Shown here piece by piece: positions 57,002 to 64,000 of a stretch of 64,000 nt of DNA. A model generated the notes under the pieces. It was not told where the DNA came from. It saw nothing but the letters and a program-made list of their open reading frames with translations, and made no database searches. How positions within the stretch are numbered: position 1 is the stretch's first letter; every line of letters starts with the position of its first letter. The DNA comes from Bacillota bacterium (GTDB taxonomy: Bacteria; Bacillota; Clostridia; Christensenellales; SZUA-584), in contig JAEWTW010000057.1 of the NCBI GenBank assembly GCA_023397655.1, positions 62,001-126,000 of the forward strand, in the 5' to 3' direction. The position numbers and the translations under genes are program-made.

Positions 57002-59077
57002 ATGAGTGACGGTATATTGAAACACAAATGGCTGATCATCAGCGTCTTTATGGTGGTGCTGGCGCTTTGCGTGCTGATGCTTCCGTCCGTGCATGTCAAT
57101 TACGACCTGCTGGACTATCTGCCGCCCGACAGCGCATCCACAGCGGCGCTGGAAAAAATGGAGGAGACGTTTGAGATCACCGACGACGGTGGCTCCCGCG
57201 TGATGGTGCCGGTATCCTCAATCCCCGAAGCGCTGGAATATAAGGAAAAAATCGCGGCTTTAGAAGGGGTCAAAGGTGTAACTTGGCTGGATGATACAAC
57301 AGACTTGACGCAGCCGCTGTCATTTATCGATCAGGAAAAACTGGATGCGCGTTATAAGGATGGCTATGCACTGTTTACAGTCCAGTTCGAAAAGGATGTA
57401 ACAGGCTCGCAAACCGCGGAGACACTGGAAGACATTCGGGCTGTGATCGGAGATAAGGGCGCGATTTCAGGCAGCGCAGTGAACACTGTCGCTGCGAAGC
57501 AAAGCACGGGTGCGGAACTGAAGATGATCATGATGATACTGATCCCCGTCATTCTGGCCATCATGTTTATAGCTACCAGTTCATGGATCGAGCCACTGCT
57601 TTTCCTCGTTGTTATTGGCATTTCCATACTGATCAACATGGGCACCAACGCACTGCTGGGCAGCATATCGTTTGTTACACAGACAGCATCATCAGTGCTG
57701 CAGATGGCTGTGTCCATGGACTATTCCATATTCCTGCTGCACAGCTTCAGTGATCACCGCAGCCGGGGCCTTGAGCCCAAAGCGGCCATGAAAGCTGCGA
57801 TGAAGACGGCGTTCCCGTCCATCGTCGCCAGCGGTCTCACCACGATATTCGGCTTCGCAGCGCTGCTGCTGATGCGGTTCCTGATCGGCGCAGACATGGG
57901 GCTGGTGCTGGCCAAGGGCGTAGCGTTCAGCCTTCTCAGCGTGGTATTCCTGCTGCCGGTGCTGGCGCTGCTGATGCATAAACTGATCGAGAAGACCCAT
58001 CACCGAAGCTTCATACCCCGTATGAACAAGCTGGGCCAATTGGTGCTGCGCGCCGGAATCCCCGTTATCATTATCGTCGCGCTGTTGATTGCGCCAACGT
58101 TTCTTGCTCAGAAGAAAAGCGATTTTATTTACGGTACAGCTGCGGTTTCCAGCGACGAGGAATCACAGATCGGCCGAGATCAGGTGACCATTGCCAATGT
58201 GTTCGGTGAATCCAACCAGATGTATCTGCTGGTGCCGGAAGGCGATTTCATTACGGAGCGGGCAATGGCTGAGGATATAGACGCCATTCCCTATGTGCGC
58301 GAGGTGTCGGGCTATGTCACGCTGATCGGTCCCGAGATACCGAAGGAGAGCATACCAGAGGACAAGCTCTCTCAGCTGATATCCAACGGCTACAGCCGCA
58401 TGGCGATTGATGTGGACGCCTACAGCGAGAGCGAGGAAGCCTTCGGCGTGGTGCAGTCCATACGCGACACGGCGCACAGCTACTACGGCGACGATTATTA
58501 TCTGACAGGCGGCAGCGTCAACGTGTACGACATGAAGCAGGTGGTGACGGCGGACAACCCGGTAGTCACCGTGGCGGCCATCATCGCCATCGGTCTGGTG
58601 CTGCTGTTCACATTCCGTTCCATATCGTTGCCGCTGATACTGCTGCTGGCTATCGAAACATCCATATGGATCAACCTGTCGATACCGTATTTTGCGGGGA
58701 CTCCGCTGGTCTATATCGGCTATATCATCATCAGCGCGATACAGCTGGGCGCGACGGTGGACTACGCGATACTGTATACCAATCATTACATGGAGAGTCG
58801 GAAGCTGCTGCCCAAAAAGAAAGCGGCCATAGAGGCGGCGGGCGCGACGTTCGGGTCGATACTGACATCGGCGTCCATACTGATATCGGCAGGCATCATC
58901 GTCAGCCTGATATCCACGCAGATGGTGATCAGCCAGCTGGGCGAGCTGATCTGGCGCGGGGCGGCGCTGTCGCTTGCCATGGTCATACTGCTGCTGCCCA
59001 ATCTGCTGATGCTGTGCGACAAATTGATAGAGGAGACAACGCTGAAGGCGAAATTTTTCCGGAGGATAAAGTCATGA
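57002..59077 (+). CDS. MMPL/RND-family exporter
   Basis: 691 residues; ATG after GAAAGGAACAAAGCCAG. Twelve membrane helices in two halves. Family signs: GASRVMVPV-type periplasmic loop, SMDYSIFLLHSFSDH in helix 4 (conserved Asp-Tyr), GLTTIFGFAALLLMRF, and in the second half LGATVDYAILYTNHYME. It exports lipids or other hydrophobic compounds by proton motive force. It is the first gene of a unit with a secreted coiled-coil protein and a two-component system. Confidence 0.9.
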   Translation: MSDGILKHKWLIISVFMVVLALCVLMLPSVHVNYDLLDYLPPDSASTAALEKMEETFEITDDGGSRVMVPVSSIPEALEYKEKIAALEGVKGVTWLDDTTDLTQPLSFIDQEKLDARYKDGYALFTVQFEKDVTGSQTAETLEDIRAVIGDKGAISGSAVNTVAAKQSTGAELKMIMMILIPVILAIMFIATSSWIEPLLFLVVIGISILINMGTNALLGSISFVTQTASSVLQMAVSMDYSIFLLHSFSDHRSRGLEPKAAMKAAMKTAFPSIVASGLTTIFGFAALLLMRFLIGADMGLVLAKGVAFSLLSVVFLLPVLALLMHKLIEKTHHRSFIPRMNKLGQLVLRAGIPVIIIVALLIAPTFLAQKKSDFIYGTAAVSSDEESQIGRDQVTIANVFGESNQMYLLVPEGDFITERAMAEDIDAIPYVREVSGYVTLIGPEIPKESIPEDKLSQLISNGYSRMAIDVDAYSESEEAFGVVQSIRDTAHSYYGDDYYLTGGSVNVYDMKQVVTADNPVVTVAAIIAIGLVLLFTFRSISLPLILLLAIETSIWINLSIPYFAGTPLVYIGYIIISAIQLGATVDYAILYTNHYMESRKLLPKKKAAIEAAGATFGSILTSASILISAGIIVSLISTQMVISQLGELIWRGAALSLAMVILLLPNLLMLCDKLIEETTLKAKFFRRIKS

Positions 59078-60501
59078 AAAAGCTGTGGAAGAAAGCGGCG
59101 ATGGCCGCGATGGCGGGTGCGCTGGCGCTCACAGGGCTGCCGCTGACAGCGGGCGCCGCCAGTGCGGCGACGAAGGATGAAACGGTGTACGTCAACTTGA
59201 ACGGTGACGGCAGCGTGTCGGCGGCGTATGTGGTGAACGCTTTTGAGCTTAACGAGGCGGGCGCAATTGCCGACTGCGGGAATTATGCCGCGGTGGAAAA
59301 CCTGTCTACCACGGACGCGCTCACCTATGCGGACGGCATTGTCAGCACCGGCATACCGGCGGGCCGGTTCTACTACCAGGGCACGCTTGCCGATACGGCG
59401 CTGCCGTGGGACTTCGATATCTCCTACCGGCTGAACGGACAGGCGGTGAGCCCAGACGAACTTGCGGGCGCAGACGGTGACATACAGATCCATCTGCAGT
59501 CGCGGCAGGGAGACAGCCGGTATCAGTCGTTCTTTGACAACTACGTGCTGCAGATGTCTTTCACGCTGGACGCAAACAAGTGCAGCGAGTTGACCGGCGA
59601 CGGCGCCAACATCGTGCTGGCGGGCAAGACGTATAATGTGAACTATACCGTGATGCAGGGCAAGGAGGCGGATTATACGCTGTCTCTCACAGCAGAGGAT
59701 TTCGAGATGGGCGCGATACAGATCAGAGCGCTGCACACATCCGGCATCGATATTGACACCAGCGAGTTTGACCAGAAGATCGACGACGCTCAGGACGACT
59801 TCGGCAAGCTGGCGGACGGCGTGGCCGAGCTGGCCGACAAGGGCGGCGACCTCGCCAGCGCTTCGGGAAAGTTCTACAGCGGGCTCAAGAAGTTTCAGAG
59901 CGGCGCGGGCGATATCGCGGCGGCTTCATCGCAGGTAAGCAGCGGCATCTCAGGCCTGAGCGCCAGCCTGTCGCAGCTGGCTGCGGGCAGTGCGGAAGCG
60001 GATGCGCTGGCTCAGGCGCTGCTGGCGAGCCCGGACCCGCAGGTGCAGGCGCTGGCTCAGGCCTATCTGCAGGTGTCAGGAGGGACGGCGGCTGCCGCAG
60101 CGGGTGCGGCCACGCTGGCGGAGCAGTATCAGACATTTGACGCGGGGCTTCAGGGTCTGCCGGACAACGCGGCGGACATGGTGAGCGGCTACCGCAAGCT
60201 CAACGGCGGCATCGGCAGCTACTCGGACGCGGTGGACGAGCTGAACGACAATGTCGCGGAAATACCCGGCAAACTGGACGACATGGAAACCGAGGTCAGC
60301 GACACGATCGAGAAGTTCACCAACCCGGATTTCACGCCCGTCTCGTTCGCATCGGCCAAGAACAGCGTGAGCAGCGTGCTGTTCGTGATGCGCACGGAAG
60401 CTGTCACCATCCCTGAAGTAAAGGAAGAGCCGGAGCCTGTCAGCAAACCGGATACCATCTGGGAAAAGCTGCTTGATTTGTTCGGCCTGTATGAGGGATA
60501 A
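59074..60501 (+). CDS. Exported coiled-coil protein linked to the MMPL exporter
   Basis: 475 residues; ATG overlaps the MMPL stop (ATGA) after GGAGGATAAAGTC. Signal peptide residues 1-30 (LALTGLPLTAGAASA). Two beta domains to about residue 230 (DETVYVNLNGDGSVSAAYVV, FDISYRLNGQAV). Then a long helical part with heptads resembling YhgE/Pip proteins (FGKLADGVAELADKGGDLASAS, YSGLKKFQSGAGDIAAASSQ, YRKLNGGIGSYSDAVDELND). There is no C-terminal membrane helix, so it probably associates with the exporter as an outside subunit. Confidence 0.78.
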   Translation: MKKLWKKAAMAAMAGALALTGLPLTAGAASAATKDETVYVNLNGDGSVSAAYVVNAFELNEAGAIADCGNYAAVENLSTTDALTYADGIVSTGIPAGRFYYQGTLADTALPWDFDISYRLNGQAVSPDELAGADGDIQIHLQSRQGDSRYQSFFDNYVLQMSFTLDANKCSELTGDGANIVLAGKTYNVNYTVMQGKEADYTLSLTAEDFEMGAIQIRALHTSGIDIDTSEFDQKIDDAQDDFGKLADGVAELADKGGDLASASGKFYSGLKKFQSGAGDIAAASSQVSSGISGLSASLSQLAAGSAEADALAQALLASPDPQVQALAQAYLQVSGGTAAAAAGAATLAEQYQTFDAGLQGLPDNAADMVSGYRKLNGGIGSYSDAVDELNDNVAEIPGKLDDMETEVSDTIEKFTNPDFTPVSFASAKNSVSSVLFVMRTEAVTIPEVKEEPEPVSKPDTIWEKLLDLFGLYEG

Positions 60502-60530
60502 TGGACGCATAACGGATAAAGGATGACGAC

Positions 60531-61199
60531 ATGGACAGGATACTAATCGCGGACGACGATAAAAATATCGCGCGGCTGATATCCGACAGCCTGAGCGATG
60601 AAGGCTTTGAGTGCGTGGTGGTCCACGACGGCAAGCAGGCGCTGGAGCTGCTTAGCCGTGACCCCGCGTTCTCGCTGGTGCTGCTGGATATCATGATGCC
60701 GGGCATGGACGGCAAGGAAGTGCTGCGCCGTGTGCGCGATTTGCTGGCCTGCCCGATCATATTCGTGACGGCGAAAAGCCGCACGGTGGATACGCTGGTG
60801 GGGCTGGAGATGGGCGCGGACGACTACATCACAAAGCCGTTCGTCGTGGAAGAGCTGGTGGGCAAGGTCAAAGCGCACATCCGGCGTGATAAACGGCGCA
60901 AAGGCCCGGACGATATCATCACGCTGGGCGACATGACGATACGGCGGCAGGCTTTCGAGCTGTCCAAAAACGGCGAACCCGTGCCGCTGACCACGCGCGA
61001 GTTCGCACTGCTGATGTATCTGTACGACCACGCGGGGCAGGTGCTCACGCGTGAGCAGATATTCGACGGCGTGTGGGGTATGGATTACTTCGACCTCGGC
61101 ACCGTCACCGTCACCATCAAGAATCTGCGCGACAAGATCGATCCGGACAACCGGTACATCAAAACCGTCTGGGGGGTGGGGTATAAGCTTGTCCAATAG
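60531..61199 (+). CDS. OmpR-family response regulator
   Basis: 222 residues, ATG after AAAGGATGACGAC. Receiver with DDDK near residue 10, phosphoacceptor D53 (LLDIMMPGMDG) and K in YITKPFVVEELV. Winged helix with LTTREFALLMYLYDHAGQVLTR and YIKTVWGVGYKL. It pairs with the kinase that follows and probably controls the exporter unit. Confidence 0.95.
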   Translation: MDRILIADDDKNIARLISDSLSDEGFECVVVHDGKQALELLSRDPAFSLVLLDIMMPGMDGKEVLRRVRDLLACPIIFVTAKSRTVDTLVGLEMGADDYITKPFVVEELVGKVKAHIRRDKRRKGPDDIITLGDMTIRRQAFELSKNGEPVPLTTREFALLMYLYDHAGQVLTREQIFDGVWGMDYFDLGTVTVTIKNLRDKIDPDNRYIKTVWGVGYKLVQ

Positions 61200-62295
61200 A
61201 ATTGAGAGGCTGCGTACCGGTGTGTCCAGCCTGAAGTTTCGTATACCGGCGATCATCACGCTGTTGATGCTGCTGAACCTTGGCATTGTAACCGCTTATT
61301 TCCGATTCTACTTTGCTGATTTTATTGCCGGGCAGTTAGAGAAGTTCAGCGGCAGGCAGATGCCCACTAAATTCATCGTTCAGAACACGATATACCTTAA
61401 AATTATGACCTTCGAGATCATTGTGCTGGTGCTGATGGTCATCATATTCGGGGTGCTTATGTACTGGTTTTATTCGCGGCCGCTCACCATTCTATGCGCC
61501 AGCGTCAATCAGTATAAGAAGCAGCGCATACAGCACACGATCAGGCCGGATGAGATCGGCCGGCTTCAGAACGCGTTCGCGGATATGGCGGCTCAGTTGG
61601 AGGAGGAGAAGAACGTCCAGAACCGCATGATCGCCAGCATATCGCACGATATCAAGACGCCGCTCACCTCGGTGCTGGGCTACAGTGAAAGCCTGATGAA
61701 AAAGGATGTATCGAAAGAGCGCTTAAAGCAGTACCTCTCTGTGATATACAGCGGTGCGAAGGACATCGAGGAGATCGTCGAGGAGTTCGACGGTTACATC
61801 GAAGGCAGGCTCCAGCAGAGCCTGAAGCTCAAAAGCGTTGCCGTCTCGTTCCTCGTTCAGATGCTGGAGGAGGAGTACGCGGATGAGCTGAAGTCGTCCG
61901 GCATCGGCTTTGCCGTGGTGAGCGCCTGCAACGCGGACGCAGCCGTCAGCATCGATCTGGCACGCATACGGCGCGTGTTCGCCAATCTGGTCAGCAACGC
62001 CGTGCGCCACAATATGGACAGGGAAGGGCTGCATATCGATATACGTCTGGCATGTGAAAACGGTGGCGTAACGGCAGAGGTGTCCGACAACGGCAGAGGC
62101 GTCACTGAGAAGGATTTTGCGCACCTGTTCGAGCCGTTCTACACCACCGACAAAGGCCGTTCGGTCTCCGGTCTTGGCCTTTCCATCTGCCGTAACATCA
62201 TTGAAGGCCATGGCGGCGAGATATCCGCACACAGACAGGAAGAGGGCGGCCTTGTGTTCCGGTTCACTCTTCCCGCCTCCGATTCGGCGGTATAG
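61189..62295 (+). CDS. Sensor histidine kinase
   Basis: 368 residues from TTG 61189, overlapping the regulator gene by 11 bp (TTG chosen as it gives a short basic N-terminus before the first helix). Two membrane helices (IITLLMLLNLGIVTAYFRFYF and IMTFEIIVLVLMVIIFGVLMY) enclose only about 45 outside residues. Then a linker, HisKA with H153 in SISHDIKTPLTSVLGYSE, and an ATPase domain (NLVSNAVRHN, VSDNGRGV, LFEPFYTTDKG, GLGLSIC). All motifs complete. Confidence 0.93.
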   Translation: MSNRIERLRTGVSSLKFRIPAIITLLMLLNLGIVTAYFRFYFADFIAGQLEKFSGRQMPTKFIVQNTIYLKIMTFEIIVLVLMVIIFGVLMYWFYSRPLTILCASVNQYKKQRIQHTIRPDEIGRLQNAFADMAAQLEEEKNVQNRMIASISHDIKTPLTSVLGYSESLMKKDVSKERLKQYLSVIYSGAKDIEEIVEEFDGYIEGRLQQSLKLKSVAVSFLVQMLEEEYADELKSSGIGFAVVSACNADAAVSIDLARIRRVFANLVSNAVRHNMDREGLHIDIRLACENGGVTAEVSDNGRGVTEKDFAHLFEPFYTTDKGRSVSGLGLSICRNIIEGHGGEISAHRQEEGGLVFRFTLPASDSAV

Positions 62296-62475
62296 CCAGT
62301 ATGATCCAGTATTCGGGCTTGACTCCCAGCTTTGGCATGTGATAGTATTAATTGCCAGAGTGAATGCATTCTGGTTTCCACCATTCACACCCTGCCGTTT
62401 ACGGCATACACACCAACATATACAGCAGCTTATTTCTGGCGTGATTTGATCGCGGCGATTTTTATGGAGGGCATC

Positions 62476-62691
62476 ATGAAAATCCGTTTCAGCGAACAGC
62501 AGCTGGAGCTGCTCTATACAGCTGGCTTCCCGTTCGACTTCAAAAAGGACCTCAGCGAGTTCGAATATTTCCTGACCGTCGAGCACGTGGGGCAGCGTAT
62601 ACTGACGGAAGGCCTGGACGACAGGCTTAAGCCTACGGAAACGGGGCGGCTTTACAACGGCATCATGGACATGCTCTGCGGGGTGTCCTGA
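62476..62691 (+). CDS. Small hypothetical protein, 71 aa
   Basis: ATG 62476 after ATGGAGGGCATC. Sequence KIRFSEQQLELLYTAGFPFD, then FEYFLTVEHVGQRILTEGLDD. Helical; family not recognised. Short gap to the next gene. Confidence 0.55.
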   Translation: MKIRFSEQQLELLYTAGFPFDFKKDLSEFEYFLTVEHVGQRILTEGLDDRLKPTETGRLYNGIMDMLCGVS

Positions 62692-62717
62692 AAGTAACAG
62701 CATCCTTAGGAGTTTTG

Positions 62718-63056
62718 ATGAAAAACAGAAAAGCGGTTAAGCGTGTACTGATCATAGCGGGCGCTGTTTTGGCTGTAGCCGGAGCGGCGCTGTTTGTTAT
62801 TAATTTCATTCACATCTTTCGCAGCCCCGATATTCATTTCTCCGGTATTTTTGCAGCTGTCTTGGTTCTGTGCGCCGGGCTCGTCCCCGTGAGCGTGGGC
62901 CTGCTGATGCACTCCAAAGACATCCGCGATACCAAGCACGGCGTCAGCGCACTCCTCAAGGCTCTCGGCCTGTTCTGGCTTATTGGCGGCGGCGCAAATA
63001 TCATAATCATCATCGTAATCAGTCTGCTGTTCGGGGAATGGCTTTGGGGAGCGTGA
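62718..63056 (+). CDS. Small membrane protein, 112 aa
   Basis: ATG 62718 after TTAGGAGTTTTG. Three hydrophobic helices (VLIIAGAVLAVAGAALFVINF, SGIFAAVLVLCAGLVPVSVG, ALGLFWLIGGGANIIIIIVIS). Function unknown. Part of its 3' end is found again after the ankyrin gene, near 63930-64000. Confidence 0.65.
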   Translation: MKNRKAVKRVLIIAGAVLAVAGAALFVINFIHIFRSPDIHFSGIFAAVLVLCAGLVPVSVGLLMHSKDIRDTKHGVSALLKALGLFWLIGGGANIIIIIVISLLFGEWLWGA

Positions 63057-63062
63057 CAGCAT

Positions 63063-63875
63063 ATGAAGAATAAAGTTATCTGGATTTCCGTCATATCAGC
63101 TTTGGCTATAATAATCATCTGTATTATTTCATATATACTTTTTTCCCCATATCATTGGTCACAGCAGATGATAAAGGCAATAGAAAACGATGACATTGAA
63201 AGAGTGGAGCAGCTGTTGCAAAAGGATTTTGATGTTAACACGCCCAACTCAAAACCAAACAGAATTATTGATGCTTTTTTGGAGTCGTCACCGGTCGTTC
63301 CGCTAGCTATGGCGTGTGAGCAGGGATACTATGACATGGTGAAATTGCTCATCGATCACGGGGCAACCGCATCATATATAAAGGGAACAGGATGGAGTCC
63401 GCTGTATGAAGCGTTATGGAAATATCAGCCTGATGATGAGAAAGTAATCCCTTTGCTTTTGGAAAACGGCGCTGCCATGTGCTTTAAACAGTGCAGCGAC
63501 GAACATCACATCCTCATGGCTGCATCAGATGCGACACCAAATGTGTTGCAGATACTCGAAAAATACGGCGCCGATATATATGACACTGACGAAAGCGCCA
63601 ATAACGCTGTAATGCAAGCCGCCCTGTATCACAACAATGCAGTACTGGAATACGTGCTGGATAACAAATCTTTTGACGTCAACGCTGCGGATATTAATGG
63701 ACAGACGGCCTTAATGATGTCTGTTTATTTTGAAAACGAAGCGGACATCACAACCATTGAACTGCTGCTGGCTCATGGAGCGGACAAAGCCATAAAGGAC
63801 AACGACGGAAAAACTGCCTATGATTATGCGCTAGAAAATGGTAATGAAGCGATCGCCGACATGCTTGTGCCATAA
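63063..63875 (+). CDS. Membrane-anchored ankyrin-repeat protein
   Basis: 270 residues, start 7 bp after the previous stop, with GGGGAGCGTGACAGCAT upstream. One N-terminal helix (VIWISVISALAIIIICIISYI), then ankyrin repeats facing the outside or held at the membrane (MIKAIENDDIERVEQLLQKD, LAMACEQGYYDMVKLLIDHG, VMQAALYHNNAVLEYVLDN, ALMMSVYFENEADITTIELL). More AT-rich than its neighbours. It may be an immunity-type protein, as ankyrin proteins are in the toxin array, but it has no toxin beside it. Confidence 0.8.
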   Translation: MKNKVIWISVISALAIIIICIISYILFSPYHWSQQMIKAIENDDIERVEQLLQKDFDVNTPNSKPNRIIDAFLESSPVVPLAMACEQGYYDMVKLLIDHGATASYIKGTGWSPLYEALWKYQPDDEKVIPLLLENGAAMCFKQCSDEHHILMAASDATPNVLQILEKYGADIYDTDESANNAVMQAALYHNNAVLEYVLDNKSFDVNAADINGQTALMMSVYFENEADITTIELLLAHGADKAIKDNDGKTAYDYALENGNEAIADMLVP

Positions 63876-63929
63876 CGGCTAAAATTAGAATAATAGAAGT
63901 CAGGAGTCATAACATGGAGACGCCGATCA

Positions 63930-64000
63930 CAAGGCACTGGGCCTGTTCTGGCTAATTGGCGGTGGCGTGAATCTGCTCGGCATCATCGTGATCAGCCTGT
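63930..64000 (+). pseudogene. Partial copy of the small membrane protein gene
   Basis: About 70 bp similar (roughly 80 percent) to 62958-63027, encoding KALGLFWLIGGGVNLLGIIVISL. The ATG at 63914 is out of frame with it, so no intact 5' end exists. It runs off the window. Confidence 0.7.

Overview
The window looks like a chromosome segment of a fairly GC-rich Firmicute of the Clostridia type. The basis is gene content: an LLH-family holin, a YlbF protein, DUF975, a bacteriohemerythrin, an ECF sigma factor with an RsgI-like anti-sigma factor, lipoproteins with Firmicute signal peptides, and strong AGGAGG ribosome binding sites. The genus cannot be named from sequence alone. No rRNA, tRNA, CRISPR array or complete insertion sequence was seen.

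Layout. 1-11 kb holds ordinary chromosomal genes: a truncated amino-acid binding lipoprotein, a PH-like protein, an Imm-5-like protein, a Sel1-repeat protein, an M24 peptidase homologue, DUF975, an L,D-transpeptidase, a diguanylate cyclase, a MerR regulator divergent from an iron alcohol dehydrogenase, and an HbpS-like protein. 11-31 kb is the centrepiece. A promoter and two terminator-like hairpins precede an operon of a holin-like protein, a coiled-coil phage-type protein, and a 1504-residue polymorphic toxin whose first ~180 residues are a paralogue of that coiled-coil protein. Downstream stand nine silent cassettes in the same orientation. Each has a GC-rich fragment of toxin scaffold, an AT-rich toxin tip, an immunity gene and a terminator. 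A tenth scaffold scrap without a tip closes the array. Recognisable tips include HNH-type, AHH, CdiA-type tRNase, DNA/RNA non-specific endonuclease and a zincin remnant. Recognisable immunity proteins include SUKH (twice), ankyrin and YezG/DUF600. At all nine intact scaffold/tip junctions the coding DNA contains a sigma-70-like promoter with exactly 17 bp spacing, either TGGACG-N17-TATAAT or TTGACA-N17-GATAAT. This could keep every immunity gene expressed while the tips remain untranslated reserves for toxin switching.

31-43 kb returns to chromosomal genes: GH3 beta-glucosidase, small AT-rich ORFs, a kinase with an extracellular leucine-rich-repeat domain plus two lipoproteins carrying the same domain, an acyltransferase, YhhN, hemerythrin and an SPFH protein. 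43-50.5 kb is one seven-gene minus-strand operon: HD-RyR protein, ABC ATPase and permease, MBL hydrolase, TIR-Nudix fusion, DUF5050 lipoprotein and Nudix hydrolase. It resembles a nucleotide-signal or NAD-centred conflict system. 50.6-53.6 kb is a sigma/anti-sigma unit with an extra lipoprotein carrying the same sensor domain. 53.7-64 kb has small proteins, a Mop protein, an MMPL transporter with a coiled-coil exported partner and a two-component system, and an ankyrin protein.

A second theme: in three places away from the toxin array a gene sits directly downstream of another and is followed by a second copy of that upstream gene's 3' end (M24 peptidase/DUF975, ABC permease/MBL, small membrane protein/ankyrin). 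This suggests cassette insertion that duplicates the 3' end of its target, the same geometry as the toxin cassettes.
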